NCBI GenBank assembly: GCA_905250025.1 | Contig: CAJNOJ010000376.1 | Span: 18,001-82,000, forward strand | Length of the DNA stretch: 64,000 nt | Origin: Adineta ricciae | Taxonomy: Eukaryota > Rotifera > Eurotatoria > Adinetida > Adinetidae | Reading direction: 5' to 3' | Shown: piece after piece, positions 1-11,073 of the stretch | Layout: each line of letters opens with the position of its first letter | Position numbering within the stretch: the stretch's first letter is position 1 | Notes under the pieces: model-generated | What the model was told of the DNA's origin: nothing | Database searches by the model: none | The model's input: only the letters and a program-made list of their open reading frames with translations | Position numbers and translations under genes: made by a program

Positions 1-815
1 ATCATCAATTCTAATAATGTAAATTCATGTCCAAATATAATTATAGTTAATGTATAGTATGTGGTAGTAGCTACATATGGAATTGAAATTAAAATAGTAA
101 TGAGTATTTGAAATAGTAACATTCGTATCATATGACGATCATTAGAACGCAGACGTTCCTTTCTTACATTGTTACCATATGGAACAACACGATTACGAGT
201 ACTTCGGACATTTCGTATGATCAACATACCGAAAATACACATCAAAACAATTGGTAAAATGCACGCCATAAAAGGTTCAAAAACGTTATAGAATATATGA
301 TATTCATAGGACGATATACTACAAATATAATCATCAAAATAAGGAGCTTGTTCGAAAAATATGGGTATATGAGCATGAAGCAGAAAAAAAAATACATAAA
401 TACTTACGATTACTCGTTTTCCTATTGATAAACTACTTAACCGACGATATTCTACTTTTGATGAACTCGATAGAAATCTATCGATACTAGCAAGAACAGG
501 AAACCATAAGCGAAGAGAGAATAAGATATAGCGAATAAAACTGATTAATTTACACAAGAGTTGAGTATTTTGGGGTATATTCACGTTCCAAACATTGGAA
601 AGATAATCAGTCAATAAAAAAAGATAAATAAAAACAAAATTATTAATTGAACCGACTAGAAAATACATTGAACATGGATTAATACGCAAACTAGGACGAG
701 TGAAAAGAATAATATTAAAAGCATTTCCTATCGTTCCAATAACTATTTGAATTGGTGGAATAATTTGAGTTATCCGAACTGCAGCAAAAAAGATGCTCAA
801 TGCCAGATCATCCAT
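1..815 (-). CDS. Rhodopsin-like 7TM receptor, C-terminus cut by window edge
   Basis: Reading leftward from the ATG at 815-813 the frame stays open to base 1 (271 codons). The protein has a short N-terminus, TM1 with a GN motif (GTIGNAFNIILF), a loop and TM2, a Cys at the start of TM3, and an ASIDRF sequence at the end of TM3 that corresponds to the DRY box. TM4 and TM5 follow, then a basic third loop and the start of TM6 (MLLFQILITILISIPYV). This is the layout of a class A (rhodopsin-like) G-protein-coupled receptor of the peptide-receptor type; the ligand cannot be told. The frame is also open upstream of the ATG as far as a TAG near 910, so an upstream exon is possible. No defect is seen in the visible part. 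Confidence 0.85.
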   Translation of the reverse strand, partial: MDDLALSIFFAAVRITQIIPPIQIVIGTIGNAFNIILFTRPSLRINPCSMYFLVGSINNFVFIYLFLLTDYLSNVWNVNIPQNTQLLCKLISFIRYILFSLRLWFPVLASIDRFLSSSSKVEYRRLSSLSIGKRVIVSIYVFFFLLHAHIPIFFEQAPYFDDYICSISSYEYHIFYNVFEPFMACILPIVLMCIFGMLIIRNVRSTRNRVVPYGNNVRKERLRSNDRHMIRMLLFQILITILISIPYVATTTYYTLTIIIFGHEFTLLELM

Positions 816-1862
816 CGAATTCGATATGGTAAGCAATCTTTCTGAAGACGTAGATCTCAAACACTTATATATTGTATCAAAGATTTGACTTTCAGTTTTA
901 TATTCCAAAGTGTTCTTCTATATAAAAAAAACTTCTTATCTGAAAAACCAATTTCTTGAAAATAATTAAATAAAGGAAATTCTTTAATTAAAGTTGACAC
1001 TACTTTTTCATCGAAATTAGCTAACTTTGTGGAAGATGTGCGTGTACAAGCATGAGGTTCAAACTACTCCATTCGAGGAAAACAGATAAAGTTATCAGTA
1101 TTATCGTCAATAACAATGTCACGTTCGAATCCATTCTTAATAATGCATGACACAAGTAGATTATATTTTAATTAATACTAGAATATAAATGCTTGATGAG
1201 ATTTTCTTCAAATTTTCAAATGCATCAACGAGATTCCTAAAAACTAACATAGATTGTTAAAAATTTTACTGAAAATTTGAGTCCCCGTTGATAACTCGAT
1301 TTGTAGAGCAAAATTAATCTCATAAAACGCTGCCCCGGTCGACCAATCCCATACTCGGATTCGTTGTCGGATTGGTGCACCTGGGCAATAGTCACTTTCT
1401 TGTCCTCATTGATTATGTAGTTTCAAACTAAAACTTAGTACACTACCATGATTTCTAAAGAAATATTTTTTTAATAAAATGTACACACTTTCCATAAAGT
1501 TTGATACGCTATTGAAAACAAGAAAAATAAATAAACATTCAATTTAGAAACTCCAATGACAAGTATATTTGTTATCAAACAAGACTTACTATAAACTCTA
1601 TATACTATGTATATGCTTATTCAGCATCAATAAAAATAGTATTCCTCACATGAGAGAGAATTCTTTTCTATCTACAAAACCCGTCCTTAATCATATTCTC
1701 ATGAGCAAACTCTGAAACTTTTGTTCGAAAGTTTACATAAAGATTCATCATTATCGTTCAGTTCTTTCTCTCAGTTAGTTTCGTTGTTGGTTACACTATG
1801 CATAGCTGTTCGATAAGTATGTCGAAGTTTTCCCCAGAGTTAAACAGTTATATGCAAATATT
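816..1862. other. No gene recognised; AT-rich intergenic
   Basis: No coding frame of interest. A more GC-rich patch near 1330-1385 holds an inverted repeat (CCAATCC with GGATTGG) and a CACCTGGGC motif like the ends of the CCGGAA-rich repeat seen at 8773 and 16415. Confidence 0.4.
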
Positions 1863-2299
1863 TTAAATGAATATCTGTAATTTCATATGAACAATAACAT
1901 CTCGATTAATTTTCTTCACAACAAATAGATTTCCCAGGATAGACAGTACTTCTTTTTCATAATCATATTCTGAGACATCTACAATGCCTACCACAGTCAG
2001 AGATTCAACTTTTATTTCAATAATAAATAAAACTGCACTATGACCTTCTTCTTTGGAATGACCAGAAATAAATGAAAGAGCAACGTCGTTTTTTCACTTG
2101 TTGATGTAAATGCTTTAAAAACACGAACACCATGCGGTTGATGTTTAAGTGCTGTTTCATATAAAGATAATTCATCAGAACTGATGGTCGCACCGCGATA
2201 TGAAAGTCTTTTATAAGCACGTTTCTTTAATTCATTACCACGAATATGAAATTCAATTATAAATCGGTCACATAAATGTGAACTCGTAATCAGGTTCAT
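1863..2299 (-). pseudogene. R-S-E type mono-ADP-ribosyltransferase, frameshifted
   Basis: Two minus-strand frames carry one ART domain. The upstream frame (2299 to about 2090) has YRG, the NAD-binding Arg, at residue 35 and FTSTS, the Ser motif, at residues 64-68. The downstream frame (about 2088 to the stop at 1863-1865) has the E-x-E catalytic pair, encoded at 1950-1958. The frames meet at a run of six T (2089-2094 on the plus strand), where one missing base explains the break. Either the gene is a pseudogene or the run was miscounted in sequencing. The frame is open a little upstream of 2299 until the poly-G and gap region removes the N-terminus. Arginine-specific ARTs of this class are abundant in bdelloids; the substrate is unknown. 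Confidence 0.7.
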
Positions 2300-2418
2300 G
2301 AGGTGAATCTGGCAATTAACGATCGGGTGATTTATATAAATTGTTTCCTCTACTGAAAGGGGAGGGGGGGGGGGGGGGGGATGATAGGGGAAAAAGAGTT
2401 TGTTTGAAGTTATGTAGG

Positions 2419-2518
2419 NNNNNNNNNNNNNNNNNNNNNNNNNNNNNNNNNNNNNNNNNNNNNNNNNNNNNNNNNNNNNNNNNNNNNNNNNNNNNNNNNN
2501 NNNNNNNNNNNNNNNNNN
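2419..2518. other. Assembly gap, 100 N
   Basis: One hundred Ns, the usual placeholder for a gap of unknown size, directly next to poly-G sequence that is hard to read through. Confidence 0.99.
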
Positions 2519-2553
2519 CTAGGGGGGGGAGGGATTATATGGGAAAAATAGTT

Positions 2554-2582
2554 TGTATGTATGTATGTATGTATGTATGTTT
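2554..2582 (+). repeat. (TATG)n microsatellite
   Basis: About seven tandem TATG units just right of the gap. The related copy near 23010 has only two or three units, so the expansion is local. Confidence 0.9.
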
Positions 2583-2700
2583 GTGTCAGAGTCAAAGGTC
2601 AAAAAAACATTTTTTCGAAAATGTCCAAAATCTCGTACAATATCGTTTGGGAGGAGTAAAGGGGCAGGGACGTCACAGAGATGAATAAAACATTTCATCC

Positions 2701-3113
2701 GCGACTGAGAGGAGGACTATATAGAAAAAGTTGATTACGAAAAAATAAAAACACACTTGGTTGACTGTCGCATATCAAAGGCCGGTAATTCAAAAATACA
2801 ATCGTTCACAAGTTACATACTGGGGAGCAATCTTAAATGCTGAGCTTCGATATATCGAAAGTTGTTAAAAGCCTCCAAGCTTTTTAATAAGTATATAACC
2901 TCAGACGTTCGGACGCTGATAATCTCATCTATGAGATGCTGATGGAATGTTAATCAATTTTCTATACTTTTTGGTAGCAACGCGGGCGATTATATGATAG
3001 ATAGGGACGGCTTTGAAGCTGCGCCTGGTAATCTAGTCAGTTACAAAAGTATAAACAATCCGACACGTTTGGGTTCGAAAGCTATACAGAGTATCATTTT
3101 ATCTTACTGAGTT
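2701..3113. other. No gene recognised
   Basis: Ordinary AT-rich sequence between two repeats; no frame or hairpin stands out. Confidence 0.4.
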
Positions 3114-3325
3114 CATCTTTCTTTTAGAAAAAGCATGACATGCTTAAAGATGCAAATCCATAATAGTAATTTGTAGCAAACTTCTACTTCCTGTGAACAG
3201 TGACCGTCAGTCAGGAATATCGAGTAATTAAAAGGATCACAAGTAGCCTTTGGTTCTTTTGACGCCTGTGAGGTGAATGAAGATCAGTCTCTGGAGATCC
3301 TTTCAATGATTATAAGTTAGAACTC
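3114..3325 (+). repeat. Dispersed repeat, copy 1 (second copy at 50193)
   Basis: About 210 bp that align almost end to end with 50193-50396 in the same orientation. Shared blocks include TCTTTCTTTTAGAAAAAG, GCAAATCCATAATAGT, CAGTCAGGAATAT and GAATGAAGATCAGTCTCTGG. Divergence is about 15% by eye. It does not look coding; probably part of a non-autonomous element. Confidence 0.75.
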
Positions 3326-3492
3326 GAAAACCTTCAACATTATACCTTATTTAAATTTTAATTGAATTTTCATTTGTCGCTAGTGTTGTTTCTTTTCGAA
3401 CTAATCAAATTAGCATTATATTTTTCCATTGGCCTTTACTATGATTGAAAGCAACAGAACGTAATTCATGTATATATTTTACGTGAGTTACA

Positions 3493-4023
3493 ATGGAACA
3501 ATTTTATAAAGTTTTAAAACCTTTGGCAAATATTTATTCGATTGTTATCGATATGCTTTTTCACAATTTTGAATTTTTATCTTTGTTTAAAACCAGTTAA
3601 TGACTATACGACAAGCGTTGGTTAAAAACAACACCGGCGATTCTTGATGCATTATTTTATAATACACCGGATGAAGGTTCTCAAACATTAACCGTTTTAC
3701 ACGTTGGTGGACGAAATGCTTATCGTTTAGCAAATTATTATGATTTTGTTCTTCCGATCATTCTATTTCTTTCCTTATCATTACCCAACACTGCTTTAGG
3801 AGAAAAATGTTACTGTCCTACCGCTCCATTTATTTACATGATATCAGATTATATTGAAAATATTGCTGAAAAATATATTTTAGAAATATATTCTAAACAA
3901 AATGACTCAATGATGACATTAGCTTGTTATGCTGGTTTAAGTAAATTCGGCTTTCTCTTTTTAAGTATATTGATAATAATTATCAATTTGTTCAAATGGA
4001 TTGCCAAAAAATACTTGAATTAA
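3493..4023 (+). pseudogene. Putative membrane-protein ORF broken by two consecutive stops
   Basis: A single plus-strand frame runs from the ATG at 3493 to the TAA ending at 4023, interrupted only by TAA TGA at 3598-3603. Before the stops are 35 residues. After them are about 139 residues with two strongly hydrophobic stretches (FVLPIILFLSLSL and FLFLSILIIIINLFKW) and a few cysteines. I do not recognise the family. The doubled stop could be a nonsense lesion, or the two parts could be an intron read-through and a real downstream exon. The C-terminus loosely resembles the ends of the two-TM family at 18492-27408, but not convincingly. Confidence 0.35.
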
Positions 4024-4035
4024 CATCAAATAATA

Positions 4036-4101
4036 AATAACGCTCGTTTAGAGTCACTCGCATTACCCTCGACTGAAAAGGTGTGGGTGCGGGTGAGAGT
4101 G
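4036..4101 (+). repeat. CGCTCGT...CCCTCGACTGAAA motif followed by G-rich tract
   Basis: A ~42 bp motif, also at 20261-20303 (+) and 50455-50500 (-). It is followed by GTGTGGGTGCGGGTGAGAG, a G-rich tract like those at 50543 and 50681. See findings. Confidence 0.6.
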
Positions 4102-5413
4102 TATTAATATGAAACAGATTAACTTAGAAATTCAAAATACAAATTAATATGCTAATGCTAACCCTTGCTGTTCAGCAATCGATCTTTAATACCAAATAAT
4201 ATCTTTAGATTTAATAAATTTCTAATTAAAAATAAATGCAGAATTTGCTTCGTCGACACGTTTCGTGTAGTTATTGAAAAGAATTAAAAACATTCATCAG
4301 GGTTCTGCATTTATAAAAAAAAAAAACTTTTTTTCAAATCGAAAAAAGAAAAACAGTAAAAAATAAAATGAAATAAACGAGTAAAAAAAGGTAGTTTGGT
4401 TAACCCTTGTGCTCCCACCCTCCGTTTTCCACTTTTTATGCACATAAATAAACTATTCTACTATATTCAAATATGGTTGTTCATCTCATCTGAAAATCAC
4501 TCCTATAATTTGAAACATCCTAGTTTTCCAGCCTGAGGACTGCTATCTGGTATAGCTGCTTCACATCCATTCTCTGCATGACTCACAAACATCTTACGGT
4601 AGCCGGACTCATAGCAATACCGCCGATCTCATTTAAAAACTTTCTGTATAAAATACGAACCCAAAAACAAATTCCTGGCGTAGTTACATTTCCTACTATC
4701 TGAATCCAAAATGGTCCAGGTTGGGAGTATTAGAGTTAATAAATTTTGCAAAACTCATGCATATCTAGTTAAACTATTTCTAAAGTCATACGTAATAACA
4801 ATATATTCTCTTCGATATGATCAATTATATTTTGACATATAAGAAAACTTGTTAAGAAAACTCACCTGTAATAATACATGACTTTTAGAAATAATCAATA
4901 GAAAATTCTGGAAGATTAATTGAGCTTCTACGATATTAAACTATATAAAAGCTCTTATTAAATCTTTATAATATTTAAAAATATTTCATCGAAGAAAATG
5001 CATGTACACTGTCAGTTATTTTATTGAAAAATGCACAACATTTATGTTTTCTTTCTTATTTTCAATTATGAAACATCAGGTTTGCTATTTTAAAACGAAT
5101 TTCTCTTTTTCCTACATAGGAGAAAATATTTTCATTTACAGAAGCTAATTGCTTTTTGTAATAGATAATTAAAAGCAGGAGTTTATCAAGATCTCAACCT
5201 GCTCTGCAGAATCACATAAGATTATGAAATATTCAGATGATTATATTGAGTTCTTAGAAAAACTAAAGTTAACACGATTATTTCGTGTCTGGAACAAAAC
5301 AGATCGACTTCGTCTGTGGTATATCCCTAGTCCTTGAATGAGTTTCTGTCTAGAAAAAATATGTTTAGAAAGACAAAATTGCCATTTAACATTCTTTTAT
5401 ACACATAATTTAG
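4102..5413. other. No intact gene; upstream of the NHL exons
   Basis: AT-rich. A 37-codon frame from an ATG at 5224 ends at the TGA at 5335-5337 and has no recognisable content. The frame after that stop (5338-5413) reads into the first NHL exon, but by comparison with the two paralogues it is intron sequence ending in a TAATTTAG acceptor. Confidence 0.4.
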
Positions 5414-6298
5414 CTGTTTCACTCAATCAACCAAATTTATCTTCAGTACCAACTTGGGAACGTAATGGAATAACATTTGTTAACGAATCGATTGTTGGTG
5501 TGAAGAACACAGATGTTTTTATTGATAGAAAAAACTCAATTTATATCCTTAGTGACGACAAGAAACAAATTATAGTATGGCATAACAATAGTATCAATCC
5601 AACACAAACGATTTCAGCCGACTTCTTATCTTTTTCGTCTATATTCGTAACACCGAATGGCGATATATATATTAGTTCAGAATTTCCCTCATTTCATATA
5701 ACGAGATGGATTTCGAAAACAAAAATTTTTACCAAAGTCATGAATACATCACACCATTGTTATGATATCTTTATCGATATCAACGATAGTTTATATTGCT
5801 CAATGAGCATGAACAATCAGGTATCAAAAGTAAACTTGAAAAGTTCTTCAATGAACACGATAGTTGTTGCTGGAACAAATAGTCACGGATCTAATCCGAA
5901 TGAGCTTCATCATCCTTGCGGAATCTTTGTTGATGTTAACTTTGATTTGTTTGTAGCAGATACTGAGAATAATCGAATTCAATTATTTCCATTTGGAGAA
6001 ACAAATGCCATCACTGTTGCTGGTTGGCAATCGGCACGTCCAACTATTAACCTCAATGGGCCCGTCGGAGTTACATTGGATGCGAAGAAATATTTATTTA
6101 TTGTAGAATTACAAGGTCAACGAATTATTGCAGAAGGACCATATGGTTTTCGATGTATAATTGGATGTTACGGGGACGTTGCTCGATCTAGGGAATCATT
6201 TCCATCTTCAATGAGTTTTGATATCCTTGGAAATATATTTGTTGTTGATACCGAAAACAGGCGCATCATGAAATTTCAACTGACGAACATCTCTTCTG
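5414..6298 (+). CDS. NHL-repeat ectodomain exon 1 of a receptor-like gene
   Basis: An open exon of 885 bp encodes NHL-type beta-propeller blades. Typical blades read GIFVDVNFDLFVADTENNRIQ and GVTLDAKKYLFIVE, with a final NIFVVDTENRRIMKF. I place its borders by comparison with the paralogues at 7753 and 9478: acceptor TAATTTAG before 5414 and donor GTGAGT after 6298, both phase 1. The 25 residues that could be added upstream are intron read-through. NHL propellers bind proteins or other ligands outside the cell. Here they probably form the ectodomain of the 7TM protein ending near 11839. Bases 5577-6059 are identical to 7914-8396 in the next exon. Confidence 0.75.
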
Positions 6299-7752
6299 GT
6301 GAGTAGAACAAAAATAATAACAGTTAAATAGAGAAAAATTCACCAGTAAATGAAATGTAAAATAAGTCCTTGTCAAGACATATCATAGTTTGATAATATT
6401 CATAAATCATTGTTGAAAAAAGTAAGGAAAAATTGATATCGATTTATTTGTGTCTCATAACAATATTCAAGAAGAAATCAATACAAAGCTAGCACCAAGA
6501 ATTTAGGCAAACTAACATCTGAATGAGACGTTGTCGGAATTAAAGAATTCGTTTTGATACTTTCACAGATATTCGCTAGGATGTAACATCTTGTGCGATC
6601 TCAGACAACGTACTAATCATGAGATGGAACATATTTAAGTTCTTAATGCTAGCTTTGCATCGACAACATATCCTAACATGCATATCTAAGATAGAATGAC
6701 GTATACTATGTACCAATTCTAATCCACTCGTTTTCCTACATTTCCTAATGGGAAACATTTTTCTATTATTGCTACTAAAAAAGCCTCAGTAAAGTGCACA
6801 TTGAGCCACTTTTGCATAATTTAAATAATACAGAGTAAGGTCCAAACGGCATAGCGAAAAAATAACGAATCTGCATTTGAAATGCAAATATTTTTACTTG
6901 AATGGTAAATAATAGAAATTTGAACAGACTGATAATATTTTTCTATGTTCGATAACTCTAATACTCTCTACATTTCTAATACTTCTATAGGTCATACGGC
7001 TACAATAATCGTTGCAGTGCCTGCACCCTGTGACCCCGTAGCGGCTAACCTGTATAGCTGAAATAGCGGCTTGTGGCCCGTGGGGGGAGAGGGAGGTTCA
7101 AAGATCCTGGATGTAGAACTTACACTCACTATTTTTCTTCGAAAAATAATGTGAGTTCCACAAAATATACGTTTCTTCTTTTAGATCACATTTCAAGCCT
7201 TAGGCCCCTGATTAAGGTTACATCTATTGCGAATATATGCACGTTATAACGATAAAGTTCAAGAGTTCAGGGTGTATTGTATCACAGTGAGTATTCCACT
7301 TGGATGAAGTTTCGTCCAAGCAGGCTGTTCTAACTTCTGGTATATTTCGTCAACCATCTTTCACTCTGCCACTGGGCCCAGGAAACTACCATAGAAACTA
7401 GATAAGGAGTATAAGTTAGTACGACTGAAAATTCATCCAGTACCCTCGAGATGTGCCTCTCGAAAGTTCCTGTCATCATTTGGTGGTAGTGTAAAAATTG
7501 AGAGCAAATTTTTTCATCCATTTCTCTATATAAAATGAGAATTATCAAAGTAGGTCTTTTACTCCATTTTAAAAATCCTCGAATCATCTTTTTGTCAATT
7601 GAAAAATAAAAATAAATGTTCTAAACGAACTTTCATCTCGATAATGATCATCAATCAGTTAAATAAAAAATAATTCTGTTTTAACATACGTGTTTTAATT
7701 ATTACAACTGTTACGGTACATTGAAAAACTCTTTTCTTATTATATGTTCTAG
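6299..7752. other. Spacer between NHL exons 1 and 2
   Basis: 1.45 kb with no coding frame I trust. A GC-richer patch at 7015-7105 has a run of G (GTGGGGGGAGAGGG) and short inverted pieces. It is either a long intron or an intergenic spacer, depending on whether the NHL exons belong to one gene. Confidence 0.4.
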
Positions 7753-8634
7753 CTGTTTCACTCAATCTGCCGGAATTTTGTCATACACCAACTTGGGATC
7801 ACAATGGAGCACCGTTTGCTCAGAAATCGATTAGTCCTAACTATCCCTATGATGTTTTTATCGATACAAATAATTCAATTTATGTCGTTCTTACCTCCAA
7901 GGTAATTTTAGTATGGCATAACAATAGTATCAATCCAACACAAACGATTTCAGCCGACTTCTTATCTTTTTCGTCTATATTCGTAACACCGAATGGCGAT
8001 ATATATATTAGTTCAGAATTTCCCTCATTTCATATAACGAGATGGATTTCGAAAACAAAAATTTTTACCAAAGTCATGAATACATCACACCATTGTTATG
8101 ATATCTTTATCGATATCAACGATAGTTTATATTGCTCAATGAGCATGAACAATCAGGTATCAAAAGTAAACTTGAAAAGTTCTTCAATGAACACGATAGT
8201 TGTTGCTGGAACAAATAGTCACGGATCTAATCCGAATGAGCTTCATCATCCTTGCGGAATCTTTGTTGATGTTAACTTTGATTTGTTTGTAGCAGATACT
8301 GAGAATAATCGAATTCAATTATTTCCATTTGGAGAAACAAATGCCATCACTGTTGCTGGTTGGCAATCGGCACGTCCAACTATTAACCTCAATGGGCCTG
8401 TCGGAGTTACATTGGATGCGAAGAAATATTTATTTATCGTAGAATTAGAAGGTCAACAAATTATTGCAGAAGGACCATATGGTTTTCGATGTATAACTGG
8501 ATGTTACGGGGATGGATATCAATCTATTGGAATCTCTTTTCCATCTTCCATAAGCTTTGATAGTTTTGGAAATATATTTATTGCTGATTTCATAAATCAA
8601 CGCATTCGAAAATTTCAATTAGAAAACCTTTGTG
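7753..8634 (+). CDS. NHL-repeat ectodomain exon 2 (paralogue of 5414-6298)
   Basis: 882 bp, open throughout, acceptor GTTCTAG before 7753 and donor GTAAGT after 8634 (exon ends TGT-G), phase 1 at both ends. It has the same blade order as exon 1, ending NIFIADFINQRIRKF. The first ~160 bp and last ~130 bp are only roughly two-thirds identical to exon 1, while the middle is nearly perfect. There is no in-frame ATG until residue 108, which supports it being an internal exon rather than a gene on its own. Confidence 0.75.
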
Positions 8635-8772
8635 GTAAGTTATATTAGAAGTTCAACCATGAAATACTTAACTTGGTAATGAAAACCAGTATTCTGAAAG
8701 TATGCATAAGAGAAAGAGATAAAGAATTATAATCGAAGTGTTCAAAATTCATTATATTGATGAGAATTCGTT
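8635..8772. other. Non-coding spacer after NHL exon 2
   Basis: Short AT-rich sequence following the donor site, before the GC-richer repeat. Confidence 0.4.
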
Positions 8773-8968
8773 CACCCAGGTCGATCATTCCGGCGGCTGG
8801 ATCCGTTGAAATCTGAGTCGGTTCCAGTACAGCTCTTCTCGTTTCCAGCCGGAATTGCACAGGAAGTATCCGATCAGTTTCTGACCGTTTCCAGCTCGAA
8901 GTTTGCAGGAAATGGTCGAAAAACGAACCTAACCGGCCGGAACCGTCCGTATCATAATAACCTGGGTC
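8773..8968 (+). repeat. CCGGAA-rich short interspersed element
   Basis: About 195 bp, much richer in GC than its surroundings and full of TTCCGG/CCGGAA pieces. It begins ACCCAGGT and ends ACCTGGGT, a perfect 8 bp inverted pair. A related copy lies in reverse orientation at 16415-16640, sharing GCACAGGAA..CCGATCAGTT and CGAAGTTTGCAGGAAA. The 66-codon open frame inside it is not a gene. Confidence 0.7.
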
Positions 8969-9477
8969 CTTGTCAGGACTTTATCGAACTTTTTTCAGTT
9001 TAATTAAATGTAAAGAAAAGTTGAGTGATGAATAAACTGAAAAAATCAAAATTATATGTTGATTTCATTCATTGTATTGAAAAGGAAAAATACTAGTTGA
9101 GATTATATTTTATTAGTAGTGAAAACACGAACAAGATAAATATGAACCTTTATGTTACTGATTTTTCTCTTCTGCGTTTCACAACAAGGATATCAAAAGA
9201 GAAATATTCTACATTTTATTTTTAAGTGCAAAGATACGAATTCAAGAACAAATAATTGATCGGAGCTTTACGACAAGAATGCTCGTGACGGTGCAATAGA
9301 TGTTATAAATCGTTTCGTTTTTTTTGAAAAGTCGTGAATTTTAGACATTATTTTGATAGTATAGAACATATTCTCAAGCTCGAGGTATATTTCGGATTTT
9401 CAACGAATAGAAAAGTATTCGTCTAATTTTGTCATCAGATATGTCTATGTAAGAATTATTTCGTCTTATCTATACAG
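8969..9477. other. Spacer before NHL exon 3
   Basis: AT-rich; nothing recognised apart from the ATACAG acceptor at its right end. Confidence 0.4.
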
Positions 9478-10365
9478 GTTTTCCATTAAATATACCAAGA
9501 TTTTGTTCAAAACCAGTTTGGAATCGAAATGGAATCACTTTTACTGATCAGTCAATAATTGGTTTAAATCCTTCAAGTATTTTTATAGATCAAAAAAATT
9601 CAATTTATTCTCTCAATCAAGAGAAAAAACAAATCTTAATTTGGAATGAATCTAATATTGAATCAACTAGAATTAATCTTTCTGATTTCTCTTATTCATA
9701 TTCTCTATTTGTTGCTTTAAATGGTGATATTTACATTGATGATGGAATCAATCATCGAATAAAGAAATGGACCTTGAATACAAAAAATTTTACCAATGAA
9801 ATGGATGTCTTTTCATCTTGTTTTGGATTATTTATCGATAGATATAATCATCTATACTGCTCAATGCCTGAACATCATCAAGTGATTAAACGAAATTTCA
9901 GTGAAGGTATTCCAGCAATTATTATCGTAGCTGGTACAGGTAATCAAGGATCAACTTCAACTATGTTAACTAGTCCACATGGAATTTATGTTGATACAGA
10001 GTTCAACACATTTGTAGCAGATTGTGGAAATAATCGAATACAAAGATTTGAATTGGAAGTAAAAGTTGGTATAACAGAAGTAGGAGATTCATCAACAGCA
10101 CAACATCAATATTCACTTTCATGTCCAACTGGTATTGCATTAGATTCTCAACGGTTTTTATTTATTGTTGATTCAAATAATCATCGTATTCTTCGATCAG
10201 GGACAAATGGTGTTCATTGTGTTATTGGGTGTAATGGGATTAGTATCAAATCTACTAAACTATACTCTCCATCTAATCTTGCTTTTGATAATTTTGGAAA
10301 TATGTTTGTTGTTGATTCCGGAAATAATCGAATACAAAAATTTCAATATTCAAAAAATTCTTGTG
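9478..10365 (+). CDS. NHL-repeat ectodomain exon 3
   Basis: 888 bp open exon between an ATACAG acceptor and a GTAAGT donor, again phase 1 on both sides. Blades include GIYVDTEFNTFVADCGNNRIQ, GIALDSQRFLFIVDSNNHRI and NLAFDNFGNMFVVDSGNNRI, clear NHL consensus. It is diverged from exons 1 and 2 along its whole length and shows no recent exchange. The donor leads to the next exon at 10556 in the right phase (G plus AT gives Asp), so this exon is the one most surely joined to the downstream domains. Confidence 0.8.
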
Positions 10366-10555
10366 GTAAGTTTTTATGAGAATAATAGAATAGATGATAT
10401 CATCCGTAATTAAATTGAAGTACTAGTGCGCTATTGTAGTAATCGGTATTTAAATAAATTGTTTAAATTTTAAACTATAGAATAGTGAATAAACGATATT
10501 TCACAATTCAGTTTCTATACACAATTAATCTAAAGAAATATTTTTAATTTAATAG

Positions 10556-10939
10556 ATATGTCATCAATTATTCAATGGACGCATTCATTAACATTAACAA
10601 AAGATAGTCAATTATATTCTCAAGATTGTAATGAAGAAAATCATTATTATGAATCATTTCAAATTGAGGTACCTGAAAATCGTTATTATTCAATATGGAG
10701 TAGCGCAGATTTTGATACATCTGCTTTTATCTATGAAAAATCATTTGATTCACTTCATCCAAATGAAAATCTTCTTACGAAAGATGATGATGAAGCATTT
10801 GATAATCAATTCAAATTAGAACTCCCTCTTTATAATAATATTATATACGTATTGGTTGTCACAACACGTTATCCAATGAAAACTGGTAACATTACAATTC
10901 ATATGTCGTCTTTAAAGAATGTTAATGTGACACGTCTTT
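10556..10939 (+). CDS. Ectodomain exon, beta-rich repeat unit A
   Basis: 384 bp between acceptor AATAG and donor GTAAGT, phase 1 at both ends. The protein has the pattern C..E.HYYESFQIEVPENRYYSIWSS, then DFDTSAFIYEKSFDS, then NIIYVLVVTTRYPMKTGNIT. This resembles the pre-peptidase C-terminal/jelly-roll repeats that often stand between NHL blades and a 7TM domain in bdelloid receptors. The next exon (11074) is a paralogous unit. The intron is 134 bp. Likely extracellular; binding partner unknown. Confidence 0.65.
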
Positions 10940-11073
10940 GTAAGTATGATTTCATCAATAGATAATGTCTGAAGAGAAATTAAAGATAAAGTTGACTATT
11001 CTACAGAGATTTATAACACCATTTGTTATTTTTATTTTTAATTATCAAAAAAATCCTCTTTTTAATTAAATAG

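Larger units (their letters stand above)
2342..2700 (+). repeat. Dispersed repeat with terminal CCTCTACTGAAAGG motif, poly-G and gap inside
   Basis: It starts with TTTCCTCTACTGAAAGG, followed by about 18 G in a row, a gap, and then a stretch to about 2690. That stretch matches the reverse complement of about 22890-23085, including the GGTCAAAAAACATT block and a shared TTTGGGAGG. The two are diverged copies of one mobile or repetitive family. There is no believable coding capacity; the frame across the gap is an artefact of Ns and low complexity. Confidence 0.65.

Noticed and set aside
2341..2688. 115-codon frame across poly-G and the N gap
   Set aside because: Formed by low-complexity sequence, Ns and a TATG microsatellite.
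5338..5413. N-terminal extension of NHL exon 1
   Set aside because: The paralogous exons start at an acceptor at the same place; this part is intron read-through.
7015..7105. GC-rich patch considered as a tRNA (GGTTCAAAG near 7095)
   Set aside because: No matching acceptor or anticodon stem can be drawn.
8806..9003. 65-codon frame downstream of NHL exon 2
   Set aside because: Lies mostly inside the CCGGAA-rich repeat element.
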